From: Vibrio fluminensis
GTDB lineage: Bacteria; Pseudomonadota; Gammaproteobacteria; Enterobacterales; Vibrionaceae
Direction: 5' to 3'
Assembly (NCBI RefSeq): GCF_015278125.1
Contig: NZ_JADILO010000016.1
Location: 26,449 to 90,448 of the forward strand
DNA: 64,000 nucleotides
The first letter of the stretch is position 1. Each line of letters begins with the position of its first letter. The notes beneath the pieces are model-generated. The model ran no database searches, was not told the origin of the DNA, and worked only from the letters and a program-made list of their open reading frames with translations. This document shows positions 30,397 to 39,682 of this stretch, piece by piece. Position numbers and translations under genes: made by a program.

Positions 30397-30503
30397 TAAT
30401 CCGTAATCCGTAATCCGTAATCCGTAATCCGTAATCCGTAATCCGTAATCCGTAATCCGTAATCCGTAATCCGTAATCCGTAATCCGTAATCCGTAATCC
30501 GTA
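30397..30503. repeat. Heptanucleotide array (TAATCCG)n, 15.3 copies
   Basis: A perfect uninterrupted run of the 7-mer TAATCCG. It lies 65 bp past the ERIC element and ends 30 bp before the stop of the minus-strand small coiled-coil gene. The unit differs from ATCCCGC at 18558, so this is an independent array. Bases 30333-30396 between the ERIC and the array hold nothing I recognise. Confidence 0.97.
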
Positions 30504-30532
30504 GTCAGTGCATTGGCGCTGAACGTTCCAAT

Positions 30533-30814
30533 CTACAGCAGCTTCGCTTCAATCGCTGCTAATCGCTGCTGAAGATCTTTTACCTGTGCTTCTAATTCGG
30601 CGATGCGGTCAGGTTCAGTTTTGCTTTCAGAGGATACTTCAACTTTTGGTACGCGTTGAGAGCTTTTCCAGCTTTTAATCGTACTGATAAGAGCTGGCAT
30701 AGGTACTGACGTTTTTAGTCGTGCTTTTACTAAAGCGACAGTTGGCTCTTTGCCTTCTTGAATCAGTGCCTTAATAATCTGTTCTAACTCTTGGCTAACA
30801 TCTTTAGTAAGCAT
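30533..30814 (-). CDS. Small predicted DNA-binding/coiled-coil protein
   Basis: 93 residues. The N-terminal half (about 1-50, ELEQIIKALIQEGKEPTVAL then LISTIKSWKSSQRVPK) looks like a helical winged domain of the KfrA-N type, where a similar GKEPTVALVKARL motif is common. The C-terminal third is a coiled coil (PDRIAELEAQVKDLQQRLAA). A small DNA-binding or scaffold protein is likely, but no function is known to me. AAGGAAAGAT precedes the ATG at 30814. It lies between the TAATCCG array and a long gap. Confidence 0.7.
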   Translation of the reverse strand: MLTKDVSQELEQIIKALIQEGKEPTVALVKARLKTSVPMPALISTIKSWKSSQRVPKVEVSSESKTEPDRIAELEAQVKDLQQRLAAIEAKLL

Positions 30815-31454
30815 TATCTTTCCTTGTGAGTTTTATAACCAATAAATTGGATCTTTCTCTAATTTTACTGTCTTATATTAGCTATGGCGAATGGTAAAAA
30901 TGGGAGTTTTGTGTAAGACATTGACCATTAAATCTGTAAGATAATGCCCATGGTGTGATTTGTTGTTTGTTTTTTGCTTTTAATAACCAGTTGAAAAATA
31001 TGGGAATTCAATTTGATTCACTCGTTCTTACAGATGATAAAGTGCGAGATAGATCATTGTTTGAAATGGATTTTCAGTTACATTGTGCGTTCAAAAAAGA
31101 GCCTTATTTATAAGGCTAACATTAAGGATGCGCATGGCTTTAGTGGGCTTTACTAAAGTGGTGTGTCGGCTATTGATTAGGAAATAGCCATTAAGGATGA
31201 TAGACGAATGGATTCAAAGGGGATTCTCCCTCACTATTCTATTCTCAGGTTTTGAATACCTGACTACCACCTATCTTTATTAAAATAAAAATTAAACGCG
31301 AATAACCTTGGCTATTCTGGCTTAGGTGTTGCTATACGTCGGCTAACGTATTGTTTTATATATGCAACCTAGTAATTAATAATTTGGTCTGTGTATATAT
31401 TTTTATTGAGAAGTGAAGAGCTTAATTTAAGTTTGCTGAAAGCAAGGAAGATTT
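30815..31454. other. 640-bp non-coding gap with several hairpins
   Basis: No convincing gene. It holds AGCCTTA-TTTA-TAAGGCT at 31100-31117, CTTTAGT-GGGCTTT-ACTAAAG near 31138-31158, GGCTAT...ATAGCC near 31168-31189, and CAGGT-TTTGAAT-ACCTG near 31246-31262. The 11-mer CATTAAGGATG occurs twice, at 31120-31130 and 31189-31199, each with a ribosome-binding-site look in front of a tiny open frame (19 and 15 codons). It may be a structured leader for the GNAT gene or a small RNA locus. Confidence 0.45.
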
Positions 31455-31973
31455 GTGACTATCGCAACTCGACGCGTATTACTGGTACCTTATAACGACT
31501 CATTATTGTCTGATTTTGTGGTGCTTAACTGCTGTGTAAAAAACCGTGCGCAAATGAATGGTCCGTACACGGTATCTAAAGCGAGAGAAGTCTTTGAACG
31601 TATTTTAAATGACAACACTCGTTATACACGAGCGGTGTTAGATAATTTTACTCGTGAATATATTGGTCACATTTCTATTCACGAGGTTGATACCGAACCT
31701 GAGCTAGTGTTTATTTTTGATAAAGCTTATTGGGGGAAGGGTATTGCAACTGAAGCATTAGGTGCTTTTTTCAGTAAAGCAACGCGAGATCTTAATTTAC
31801 ATAGCGTTAAGGCAACGGCTAATGTTGATCATTTTGCCTCTATTTGTCTTTTAGAGAAGTTAGGCTTTGTAAAAAAAGGCCTCAATAGCGATGCTTATGG
31901 GCCTTTTTATGAATTTCAATTTACATCCGATGAGGCGGTAGATGAAAGTGAATTACTTGAAAGCCTATCATAG
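31455..31973 (+). CDS. GNAT-family N-acetyltransferase (RimJ/RimL-like)
   Basis: 172 residues from GTG at 31455, supported by AAGGAAG 6 bp upstream. The acetyl-CoA-binding region YWGKGIATEALGAFF (about 97-111) has the GNAT Q/R-x-x-G-x-G/A pattern in the variant form G-K-G-I-A, followed by SVKATANVDHFASICLLEKL and GFVKKG, as in RimJ/RimL enzymes. The acceptor is unknown. The last 53 bp overlap the 3' end of the opposing DUF3301 gene. Confidence 0.8.
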   Translation: MTIATRRVLLVPYNDSLLSDFVVLNCCVKNRAQMNGPYTVSKAREVFERILNDNTRYTRAVLDNFTREYIGHISIHEVDTEPELVFIFDKAYWGKGIATEALGAFFSKATRDLNLHSVKATANVDHFASICLLEKLGFVKKGLNSDAYGPFYEFQFTSDEAVDESELLESLS

Positions 31974-32220
31974 TTAGTTCGCCCTGATAGCAATCATCAC
32001 CCAGTGCCGAAAATTCAAACTGATAGACCGTATACCAACGCCAGATCCCATCTGGCGTTTTTATTTTATGTGCTTTTAAAGCAGTACTAATCAACTGTAG
32101 GTCAAGCTGATTACATTTTCGCTGAATCGCAAGCTTAGCAAGCTCTGATTGGCGTCGTTGCTGCCAAAACAGCATACAAACAAAGCAAAGCAGTAATATA
32201 GCCAATAAGTCCGTGATCAT
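31921..32220 (-). CDS. DUF3301 small membrane-anchored protein
   Basis: 99 residues. One N-terminal membrane helix (about 3-20) precedes a polar segment WQQRRQSELAKLAIQRKC and a C-terminal domain with KTPDGIWRWYTVYQFEFSALGDDCY, as I recall from DUF3301. It is conserved next to the DUF3549 and YqcC genes in Vibrio. The function is unknown. Its 3' end overlaps the GNAT gene in convergent orientation. It lies 23 bp downstream of the DUF3549 gene on the same strand. Confidence 0.75.
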   Translation of the reverse strand: MITDLLAILLLCFVCMLFWQQRRQSELAKLAIQRKCNQLDLQLISTALKAHKIKTPDGIWRWYTVYQFEFSALGDDCYQGELTMIGFQVIHFHLPPHRM

Positions 32221-32243
32221 GTCTATTGGTCATCCATTTCTGG

Positions 32244-33281
32244 TTACGCTTTTGTCGCTTGTTGCAAATTAACCAACGCATTGGCTAATTCGGCAGAAGG
32301 TGATGAATGGAGTAAAGGCAATAGAACCATACGCAATTCAGGTAGCATAACTAAGTCAGCAAACAGTTGGTTAAACAGAGTTTGGTTTCCTGTCTGAGCA
32401 AGGCGCAATAGGAACTGTTCGGCAATTACAGCATCGGCTAATAAATGCCAACAGCGCCCAGCAATACCAATGAGTATTTCCTGATGGCTTAAGCGTGGGC
32501 TGGCTAACACTTGCTCTAACATTGGGCGAGCGATTTGTGTTTCAGCGCCCGCGAGCGCACGAATCAGAGCTGAAAGAAGAAAGAGGTCCGGTTCATTGCT
32601 GTTGATTTGCGCTTGAGCTAATTCAGCAATACGTTGAGCAAGCTTATCTGTTAGCTCCGTATGTTCAAGCGCACCAAGTAGCGCATAGAGCGGCTCTGAG
32701 GGAAGATTAGGCAAGGCTTTGCGCAGTTCCACTCCATTTTGCTCTGTACCTAGGCGAGCTGCGATGTCTGTTATACCTTGTAGACCCACGGTCTGCCAGT
32801 TCTGCCAGCCTAATCCACCTTTGAAGTAGTGTTGAGCGTGCTCATAGTATGGACTGCATGGCAGGTCTAAATCGGCGCGAATTTGGCTGTGGAATACCGC
32901 CATCTTGTCTTCAGAAGGTTTGTAAGTATAAGGATTATTAGCCAGCTTTTGTTGCTGCTCTTCATCCATCTCTTGGTTTAAACGGGTTCCCATTGCTTCG
33001 ATGACGAACTTGATAAAGTTACCCACATCCGCTTGCTTTAACAGGCCTCGCTCATCAAGCTCAAATTTTAAGAACCAAATCCAAGGTTGTTTGGCTTGGT
33101 TCCAATAGGCTATCGCTAGGTGCGCTTTTCGCTGTAGAGGGTATGGGTAAGGCTGTTGGCCTCGCTCAATTTGTTCAAATACATGATTATCAATAGCCTT
33201 AATACGACGACCTAAATCGAAAATCTTAAATGTACACTCGCTATTGCGTAGCAGTTCGCTCAGGGTATGAATGGTATCCAT
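32244..33281 (-). CDS. DUF3549 family protein
   Basis: 345 residues, rich in leucine and alpha-helical throughout; the C-terminal two thirds look like HEAT-type helical repeats (LYALLGALEHTELTDKLAQR, LLSALIRALAG, EILIGIAGRCWHLLADAVI). The start MDTIHTLSELLRNSECTFKI is that of DUF3549 proteins. No catalytic motif or signal peptide is seen, so it is probably a cytoplasmic binding protein. It diverges from yqcC by 77 bp and leads a two-gene unit with the DUF3301 gene. Confidence 0.8.
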   Translation of the reverse strand: MDTIHTLSELLRNSECTFKIFDLGRRIKAIDNHVFEQIERGQQPYPYPLQRKAHLAIAYWNQAKQPWIWFLKFELDERGLLKQADVGNFIKFVIEAMGTRLNQEMDEEQQQKLANNPYTYKPSEDKMAVFHSQIRADLDLPCSPYYEHAQHYFKGGLGWQNWQTVGLQGITDIAARLGTEQNGVELRKALPNLPSEPLYALLGALEHTELTDKLAQRIAELAQAQINSNEPDLFLLSALIRALAGAETQIARPMLEQVLASPRLSHQEILIGIAGRCWHLLADAVIAEQFLLRLAQTGNQTLFNQLFADLVMLPELRMVLLPLLHSSPSAELANALVNLQQATKA

Positions 33282-33358
33282 GGGAGACTTTTCCTAACTT
33301 TCTTTCCCTTATAAATGGTACTCTATAGGCTAATTTCAAGGTCAACGACAAAAGATAA

Positions 33359-33673
33359 ATGAAACAGGATACTTCGCTCACGGTTTTACTTAACCAGCTT
33401 GAGCAACAACTCCGCGAGGTAAAGTTGTGGCAGGATATGCCACCATCGACGCAGGCGCTTTCGAGTCAGCAACCTTTTGCCATTGATACTTTAGAGCCGC
33501 ATCAATGGCTACAATGGATCTTTTTACCTAAGATGCGTCAGTTGATTGAATCCGAGCTTTCGCTACCACAAGGTTTTGCAATCGCTCCCTATTTTGAAGA
33601 GTGCTGGAAACAGCATACCCAGTATTTATCCGTTCTTGCGGTGATTCGCCAGATTGATACAGAGGCAGCTTAA
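33359..33673 (+). CDS. YqcC-family protein (DUF446)
   Basis: 104 residues, helical. The segments QPFAIDTLEPHQWLQWIFLP and MRQLIESELSLPQGFAIAPYFEE are YqcC signatures. The function is unknown. It abuts truC with no gap, as in E. coli where yqcC and truC are paired, and is very likely translationally coupled to it. Confidence 0.88.
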   Translation: MKQDTSLTVLLNQLEQQLREVKLWQDMPPSTQALSSQQPFAIDTLEPHQWLQWIFLPKMRQLIESELSLPQGFAIAPYFEECWKQHTQYLSVLAVIRQIDTEAA

Positions 33674-34399
33674 GTGTTAGATATCGTTTATCAGGATGAA
33701 TATTTCGTAGCGGTCAACAAACCAGCAGGGATGCTAGTGCATCGCAGTTGGTTGGATAAACATGAAACGCAGTTTGTGATGCAAACTCTACGTGACCAAA
33801 TTGGTCAGCATGTTTTCCCTCTGCACCGTTTAGATAGACCCACTTCCGGTGTGTTGATTTTTGCTTTGTCGAGTGAAATTGCCGCGCAAGTAATGCCAAT
33901 GTTTGCCAATCATGAAATGAAGAAAACCTATCATGCGATTGTGCGAGGATGGATTGAAGAGGCGGGAACGCTAGATTATCCGTTGAAAGTTGAGTTGGAT
34001 AAAATTGCCGACAAATTCGCCAGCCAAGAGAAAGAGGCTCAAGAAGCGGTAACGGACTATCGACCGTTGGCTAAAGTTGAAATACCACATTCAACGGGGC
34101 GTTTTCCAACCACGCGTTACTGCATGATGGAGCTTAATCCTCATACCGGGCGTAAACATCAACTCCGTCGTCATATGGCGCACCTACGCCACCCTATGGT
34201 TGGTGATACCACTCATGGCGATGGTAAGCATAATAAACTGTTTCGTGACGTCTATGACTCTCATCGCCTGTTACTGCACGCGACAAGCTTAGAGTTTGTG
34301 CATCCATTTAGCGGTGAAACTTTAGTTATTCAAGCGGGCTTTGATAGCACATGGCATCGTCTATTTGAGCAGTTCGAATGGCAAGCGCCGCAAGTATAG
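33674..34399 (+). CDS. truC: tRNA pseudouridine(65) synthase
   Basis: 241 residues from the GTG immediately after the yqcC stop. RluA-family fold with the catalytic aspartate in HRLDRPTSGVL (about 51-61), the LNPHTGRKHQLRRH motif and VGDTTHGDGKHN. TruC isomerises U65 in tRNA. Short length without an S4 domain fits TruC rather than RluA/C/D. A strong terminator follows. Confidence 0.93.
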   Translation: MLDIVYQDEYFVAVNKPAGMLVHRSWLDKHETQFVMQTLRDQIGQHVFPLHRLDRPTSGVLIFALSSEIAAQVMPMFANHEMKKTYHAIVRGWIEEAGTLDYPLKVELDKIADKFASQEKEAQEAVTDYRPLAKVEIPHSTGRFPTTRYCMMELNPHTGRKHQLRRHMAHLRHPMVGDTTHGDGKHNKLFRDVYDSHRLLLHATSLEFVHPFSGETLVIQAGFDSTWHRLFEQFEWQAPQV

Positions 34400-34410
34400 A
34401 TTGAGATAAA

Positions 34411-34440
34411 AAACAAAGCCCTCGATTGAGGGCTTTGTTG
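34411..34440. terminator. Bidirectional terminator between truC and dxs
   Basis: AACAAAGCCCTC-GATT-GAGGGCTTTGTT is a perfect 12-bp stem between convergent genes, with A and T stretches on both sides. Confidence 0.88.
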
Positions 34441-34475
34441 TATCTATTGCGATAGAGCCAATTTAAGCGACAGGT

Positions 34476-36341
34476 CTACTTGGTCAAGTAGTTGCGAATA
34501 GACTGTTCAATACCTTTCGCATCTAACCCCAGTTCTTGATGCAACTCTTCTTGCGTACCTTGCGCGATAAAACGATCGGGTAGGCCTAGGTTGAGAACTG
34601 GTTTGATGATCTTCTCTTGCATCATAAACTCAATTACGCCCGCACCCGCGCCGCCAGCAATCGCGTTTTCTTCAAGAGTAACAAGTACATCATGATCAGC
34701 GGCTAACTGTTTGATTAGCTCATGGTCAAGTGGCTTAGCAAAGCGCATATCAGCCACAGTAGCATTGAGCGCTTCTGCTGCTTCTAGGGCATTTGGCATA
34801 AAGGTACCGAAGTTCAAAATCGCGACTTTTTCGCCTTGACGCATCATACGACCTTTACCAATTTCAAGTACGGTAAACTCTTGCTCAATCGGTGTACCCA
34901 TGCCACTACCACGAGGGTAACGAACGGCACTAGGTCCGGTATGCTTGTGACCAGTGTAAAGCATTTGGCGACACTCATTCTCGTCACTTGGCGTCATGAT
35001 GACCATGTTTGGAATGCAGCGCATAAAGCTAATATCGAATGCACCTTGGTGCGTTTGACCATCAGCACCGACTAAGCCCGCTCGGTCAATAGCAAACATC
35101 ACTGGCAAATCCATAATCGCGACGTCATGGATCAGCTGGTCATAACCACGTTGTAAAAACGTAGAGTAGATTGCGACGATAGGGCTGTTGCCCGCAATGG
35201 CCATACCGGTTGCAAGTGTTACTGCGTGTTGTTCTGCAATAGCAACGTCAAAGTATTGCTCTGGGAATTCTTTCGAGAAGCGAACCATACCCGAGCCTTC
35301 ACGCATTGCTGGCGTAATTGCCATCAACTTAGGATCTTGGGCAGCCATATCACAAAGGAAATCACCGAAAATCTTTGAGAAGGTCGGCTTACTGCTGCTA
35401 CTTTTCGGCAAGCTAGAATGGCTTGGATCGAACTTAGGTACGCCATGGTAACCAATCGGATCTTTCTCCGCTGGCTCATAGCCTTTACCTTTTTTGGTCA
35501 TAATATGTAAGAACTGTGGACCTTTTAGCTCTCGCATATTCTTAAGGGTTTTTACCAACTCAATCACATCGTGACCGTCAACCGGACCAATATAGTTAAA
35601 GCCCAGTTCTTCGAACAGAGTGCCAGGGATCACCATACCTTTGAGGTGTTCTTCGGTGCGGCGTACCAATTCTTTAATTGGCGGAACGCCAGAAAGCACG
35701 CGTTTGCCGCCTTCACGAATCGACGTGTAGAAGTTACCCGAAAGCAGTTGAGCAAGGTGGTTGTTCAGCGCGCCAACGTTTTCTGAAATTGACATCTCAT
35801 TGTCGTTTAGAATCACCAGCATATCCGGGTGAATATCACCAGCGTGGTTCATTGCTTCAAAGGCCATACCGGCAGTGATAGCACCATCGCCGATAACACT
35901 AACGACTTTGCGATTTTGATTCTCTTTGTGAGCGCTGATCGCCATACCTAGAGCGGCACTGATCGACGTAGATGAGTGACCTACGGACAAAGTGTCGTAT
36001 TCACTCTCTTCGCGCCAAGGAAATGGGTGTAATCCGTCTTTTTGACGAATGGTTGGCATTTGCTCACGACGACCAGTTAAAATTTTGTGTGGGTACGCTT
36101 GATGGCCTACGTCCCAAATAAGATGATCAAATGGCGTGTTATAGACGTAGTGAAGTGCCACAGTTAATTCAACCGTGCCCAAACCTGAAGCCAAATGACC
36201 ACTCGATTGGCTTACAGAGTTTAAAAGGTAAGTACGTAATTCATCACATAGCTTTGGCAACATCTCTTTTGGTAGGCTGCGTAGCTCAACTGGTGTATCT
36301 GCCAGCGCTAGTGTTGGGTACTTTGAAATATCAAGAGTCAT
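34476..36341 (-). CDS. dxs: 1-deoxy-D-xylulose-5-phosphate synthase
   Basis: 621 residues, standard Dxs. The thiamine-diphosphate enzyme joins pyruvate and glyceraldehyde-3-P, the first step of the MEP isoprenoid pathway. [33 protein letters not shown] and the C-terminal [15 protein letters not shown] (catalytic Glu) are present. It is the last gene of xseB-ispA-dxs, 20 bp after ispA. The order matches E. coli. Confidence 0.98.
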   Translation of the reverse strand: MTLDISKYPTLALADTPVELRSLPKEMLPKLCDELRTYLLNSVSQSSGHLASGLGTVELTVALHYVYNTPFDHLIWDVGHQAYPHKILTGRREQMPTIRQKDGLHPFPWREESEYDTLSVGHSSTSISAALGMAISAHKENQNRKVVSVIGDGAITAGMAFEAMNHAGDIHPDMLVILNDNEMSISENVGALNNHLAQLLSGNFYTSIREGGKRVLSGVPPIKELVRRTEEHLKGMVIPGTLFEELGFNYIGPVDGHDVIELVKTLKNMRELKGPQFLHIMTKKGKGYEPAEKDPIGYHGVPKFDPSHSSLPKSSSSKPTFSKIFGDFLCDMAAQDPKLMAITPAMREGSGMVRFSKEFPEQYFDVAIAEQHAVTLATGMAIAGNSPIVAIYSTFLQRGYDQLIHDVAIMDLPVMFAIDRAGLVGADGQTHQGAFDISFMRCIPNMVIMTPSDENECRQMLYTGHKHTGPSAVRYPRGSGMGTPIEQEFTVLEIGKGRMMRQGEKVAILNFGTFMPNALEAAEALNATVADMRFAKPLDHELIKQLAADHDVLVTLEENAIAGGAGAGVIEFMMQEKIIKPVLNLGLPDRFIAQGTQEELHQELGLDAKGIEQSIRNYLTK

Positions 36342-36361
36342 AATTATGCGCGCTTGTTTTG

Positions 36362-37246
36362 TTAGTTTTTGCGCTCGACGACGTATCGGGCGAACTCTTC
36401 CAGTAATTCAGTATTGTATGGTATTGCATTCAGTGCTTGAAGCGCTTCGTGTAACAGATTGTTAGCTTTTTCAATCGCACCTTCTAATCCTAGCAGAGCA
36501 GGGTAGGTGCTTTTATTCAGCTCTTGATCTGAACCTTGAGGTTTACCTAACGTTTCGGTATCACTGATGATATCAAGAATGTCATCTTGAACCTGAAACG
36601 CGAGACCTATCGCATCTGCATATTTGTCCAATAAAGGCAGCATTTCTACGCCTTTGTCACCTGCAGCAAGCGCACCAAGTCGAATGGCACATTTCATCAG
36701 TGCACCAGTCTTGTTTCGGTGAATTTCTTCAAGCTCTTTTAAATCAACTCGACGATTTTCAGCTTGAAGGTCTAACGCTTGTCCCATGCACATACCAGCA
36801 GCGCCGGACGCTTCCGCGAGCACCTTCACCATTTTAATACGCATGGTTTCGGCATTTGGATTCAATTGCCCATCGGCGAGGATAGTAAAGGCTAAGGTTT
36901 GTAATGCATCACCCGTTAGGATTGCAGTTGCTTCATCAAACTTAATATGACAAGTCGGTTGACCACGACGCAGTTCGTCATCATCCATTGCTGGTAGGTC
37001 GTCATGGATCAAAGAGTAAGCATGGATACACTCTACCGCAGAGGCAGGAGTATCAAGGTCTTCGACTGCGCAGCCAAGCATTTGACCAGTGATGTAAACC
37101 AAAAATGGACGTGCGCGTTTACCGCCAAGTAATAACCCATAACGCATTGCGTCAATGAGTGGTTGGTTTTGATGAGGAAGCTGGCTTAGCCACGATTCCA
37201 ATTGTTGATTGTTTCGTTGCTGGAACGAGATTAATGCCTCATGCAT
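36362..37246 (-). CDS. ispA: Farnesyl diphosphate synthase
   Basis: 294 residues from ATG at 37246; a TTG six codons upstream is in frame, but the ATG has AGAAGA upstream and fits the known IspA length. The first aspartate-rich motif lies in [14 protein letters not shown], the second in DDILDIISD, and KRARPFL provides diphosphate binding. It makes C15 farnesyl-PP from IPP and DMAPP or GPP. It lies 23 bp downstream of xseB in the same operon. Confidence 0.96.
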   Translation of the reverse strand: MHEALISFQQRNNQQLESWLSQLPHQNQPLIDAMRYGLLLGGKRARPFLVYITGQMLGCAVEDLDTPASAVECIHAYSLIHDDLPAMDDDELRRGQPTCHIKFDEATAILTGDALQTLAFTILADGQLNPNAETMRIKMVKVLAEASGAAGMCMGQALDLQAENRRVDLKELEEIHRNKTGALMKCAIRLGALAAGDKGVEMLPLLDKYADAIGLAFQVQDDILDIISDTETLGKPQGSDQELNKSTYPALLGLEGAIEKANNLLHEALQALNAIPYNTELLEEFARYVVERKN

Positions 37247-37269
37247 AGAGCGATCTTCTAACAATATTA

Positions 37270-37512
37270 TTATTCAGGCTGTTGGGTAAAATCAGACAGC
37301 GGCGCATTATCGTCATTTTGCAATAAAATGCTAACGCGTTGCTCGGCGTCATTAAGCTTAGTTTGGCCTGCGCGAGCTAAAGAGATGCCACGTTCGAACT
37401 TTTTCAGTGCCTCATCTAATGCTAGGTCACCATTTTCAAGATCTTCAACAATCGAATCTAACTCTTCAATGGTTGATTCAAAGGTCATATTTTCTGGTTT
37501 CTTGCTCGCCAT
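37270..37512 (-). CDS. xseB: Exodeoxyribonuclease VII small subunit
   Basis: 80 residues from the ATG at 37512 (MASKKPENMTFESTIEELDS). A further in-frame ATG nine codons upstream is less likely because the extension is not family-like. It has the two-helix structure with LENGDLALDEALKKFERGI. It partners XseA in single-strand DNA degradation. First gene of xseB-ispA-dxs, divergent from pomA. Confidence 0.94.
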   Translation of the reverse strand: MASKKPENMTFESTIEELDSIVEDLENGDLALDEALKKFERGISLARAGQTKLNDAEQRVSILLQNDDNAPLSDFTQQPE

Positions 37513-37729
37513 AATTATACTTGTTTTGGAAAGATGCACGAAAGTTACCTTAGCGGCTTATGATGGTCAAATTTAACCGAGTAAAATTGTCAGAAAAATA
37601 GAGTTTACTCGGTTGGTTTTACCATTATTTGTTCATTCATTGACGATCTTGCGAGAAAATAAAGGCGTCACTCTGGTTGCTTTCAGTATTGTTTTAGACA
37701 GTTTGTGAGAGTGATACCAATAAAAAAGC

Positions 37730-37755
37730 TAAAGATTCATCGTGCCTGCCGATAT
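37730..37755 (+). promoter_or_regulatory. Sigma-28 (FliA) type promoter for pomAB
   Basis: TAAAGATT, then 10 bp, then GCCGATAT, close to the flagellar consensus TAAAGTTT-N11-GCCGATAA. It lies about 43 bp upstream of the pomA GTG, where a late flagellar promoter is expected. The spacer is one base short of consensus. Confidence 0.75.
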
Positions 37756-37797
37756 AATTCCAGAGATAGAGTAATGAGTTAGCATGAGGAGTGCTGT

Positions 37798-38562
37798 GTG
37801 GATTTAGCTACCCTTTTGGGCTTAATTGGCGGTTTTGCTTTCGTTATCATGGCAATGGTTTTAGGCGGAAGCATCGGGATGTATGTCGATGTTACATCCA
37901 TTTTGATCGTTGTTGGTGGCTCAACATTTGTAGTATTGATGAAATTCACCATTGGGCAGTTTTTAGGTGCAGCCAAAATTGCTGGTAAAGCTTTCATGTT
38001 TAAAGCGGATGAGCCAGAAGATCTGATTGCTAAAATTGTTGAAATGGCTGACGCTGCTCGTAAAGGCGGCTTCCTTGCGCTTGAGGAGATGGAAATCTCA
38101 AATAGCTTTATGCAGAAAGGTATCGACCTATTGGTGGATGGCCATGATGCAGATGTTGTGCGTTCAGCGCTACAAAAAGACATTGCCTTAACCGATGAGC
38201 GTCATGAGAAAGGCGCTGGTGCGTTTAAAGCGTACGGTGACGTAGCGCCGGCGATGGGGATGATCGGTACTCTGGTTGGTTTGGTCGCTATGCTATCAAA
38301 TATGGATGATCCGAAAGCGATCGGTCCCGCAATGGCGGTGGCACTTTTAACGACTTTGTATGGCGCGGTGTTGTCTAACATGGTGTTTTTTCCAATTGCC
38401 GATAAGTTGTCGTTGCGTCGTGAACAAGAGAAGCTTAATCGCCGCTTAATTATGGACGGTGTATTGGCAATTCAAGATGGGCAAAACCCACGTGTGATTG
38501 ATAGTTATTTGAAGAATTACCTCAATGAAGGTAAACGCTCACTCGACATCGACAATAGTTAA
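37798..38562 (+). CDS. pomA: Flagellar stator protein PomA (Na+-driven motor)
   Basis: 254 residues from GTG at 37798, with AGGAG about 7 bp upstream. It has four membrane helices (about 3-22, 28-49, 150-172 and 183-203) and a cytoplasmic loop with the charged residues that contact FliG, including the DAARKGGFLALEE region. YGDVAPAMGMIGTLVGLVAML is the conserved third helix. PomA and PomB form the sodium channel of the polar flagellum. The vibrio-type PomB partner supports Na+ rather than H+ use. The pair is inserted between xseB and thiI, which are neighbours in E. coli. Confidence 0.96.
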   Translation: MDLATLLGLIGGFAFVIMAMVLGGSIGMYVDVTSILIVVGGSTFVVLMKFTIGQFLGAAKIAGKAFMFKADEPEDLIAKIVEMADAARKGGFLALEEMEISNSFMQKGIDLLVDGHDADVVRSALQKDIALTDERHEKGAGAFKAYGDVAPAMGMIGTLVGLVAMLSNMDDPKAIGPAMAVALLTTLYGAVLSNMVFFPIADKLSLRREQEKLNRRLIMDGVLAIQDGQNPRVIDSYLKNYLNEGKRSLDIDNS

Positions 38563-38571
38563 GGTTGAGTT

Positions 38572-39519
38572 ATGGATGAAGATAACGATTGCAAATGTCC
38601 GCCACCCGGTGCCCCCTTGTGGATGACTACGTTCTCTGACTTGATGTCACTGTTGATGTGTTTCTTCGTACTGTTACTTTCATTTTCGGAAATGGATGTA
38701 CTGAAGTTTAAACAGATTGCCGGTTCCATGAAGTTCGCTTTTGGTGTGCAAAACCGTTTGGAAGTGAAAGATATTCCTAAAGGTACCAGTATCATCGCGC
38801 AAGAGTTTCGTCCTGGTCGCCCTGAGCCAACACCAATTGATGTGATTATGCAGCAGACCATCGATATTACTCAGCAGACGCTTGAGTTTCATGAAGGGGA
38901 ATCTGATCGTGCGGGTGGTACTCAAAGAGATCAAGGAAAATTAACTGGCGGGCAATCGCCTGAGACGTCAACCCAGAACAACCAAAACTCCGAATCTGAT
39001 CAGCAGCAACAGCAACAGGCGCAAGCGACGGAAGATATGGAGACGTTGACGGAAAGCATTAAGAAAGCTCTAGAACGCGAGATAGACCAAGGTGCAATTG
39101 AAGTTGAAAACCTAGGCCAACAAATTGTGATCCGTATTCGTGAGCAAGGTGCGTTTCCAGCGGGTTCTGCATTCTTGCAGCCTAAATTCCGTCCATTGGT
39201 ACGCCAAGTTGCTGAGTTGGTGAAAGATGTTCCGGGGATTGTTCGTGTATCGGGACATACTGATAATCAACGCTTAGATTCTGAGCTTTATCGTTCTAAT
39301 TGGGATCTCTCTGCTCAGCGAGCGGTTTCGGTGGCGCAAGAGATGGAAAAAGTGCGTGGATTCTCTCACCAACGCTTACGTGTGCGTGGGATGGCAGATA
39401 CGGAACCATTGGGTCCGAATGATACAGAACTGCAACGTTCGCGAAACCGAAGGGTTGAGATCAGTATCATGCAAGGGGAGCCTTTGTATAGTGAAGCGAT
39501 TCCCGCAACGCAAAACTAA
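38572..39519 (+). CDS. pomB: Flagellar stator protein PomB
   Basis: 315 residues. The short N-terminus with CKCPPPGAPLWMTTFSDLMS leads into one membrane helix; Asp23 matches the essential sodium-binding aspartate (Asp24 in V. alginolyticus). A plug region and a Gln/Ser-rich linker (about 105-155, with a run of glutamines near 142-149) precede an OmpA-type peptidoglycan-binding domain (VSGHTDNQRL and NRRVEISI). It anchors the stator to the cell wall. The start lies 9 bp after the pomA stop; a terminator follows. Confidence 0.96.
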   Translation: MDEDNDCKCPPPGAPLWMTTFSDLMSLLMCFFVLLLSFSEMDVLKFKQIAGSMKFAFGVQNRLEVKDIPKGTSIIAQEFRPGRPEPTPIDVIMQQTIDITQQTLEFHEGESDRAGGTQRDQGKLTGGQSPETSTQNNQNSESDQQQQQQAQATEDMETLTESIKKALEREIDQGAIEVENLGQQIVIRIREQGAFPAGSAFLQPKFRPLVRQVAELVKDVPGIVRVSGHTDNQRLDSELYRSNWDLSAQRAVSVAQEMEKVRGFSHQRLRVRGMADTEPLGPNDTELQRSRNRRVEISIMQGEPLYSEAIPATQN

Positions 39520-39542
39520 TGCTGAATTCAAGCTAAACTATA

Positions 39543-39568
39543 AGACGAGCATCACGCTCGTCTTTTTT
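39543..39568 (+). terminator. Rho-independent terminator of pomAB
   Basis: GACGAGC-ATCAC-GCTCGTC followed by a T6 tail. Confidence 0.9.
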
Positions 39569-39682
39569 ATGCTCTTTTCATCATGTATAATCTTGCGCCC
39601 TTAAGGTCCTGTGTGCCATGTTTACCAAATTGAACCGCACATAAGTGATGATTGCGAAAACTGTTAACCAGTGAAGTGAAGT

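Noticed and set aside
37779..38183. A 134-codon minus-strand frame inside pomA.
   Set aside because: Shadow frame; pomA is fully convincing on the other strand.
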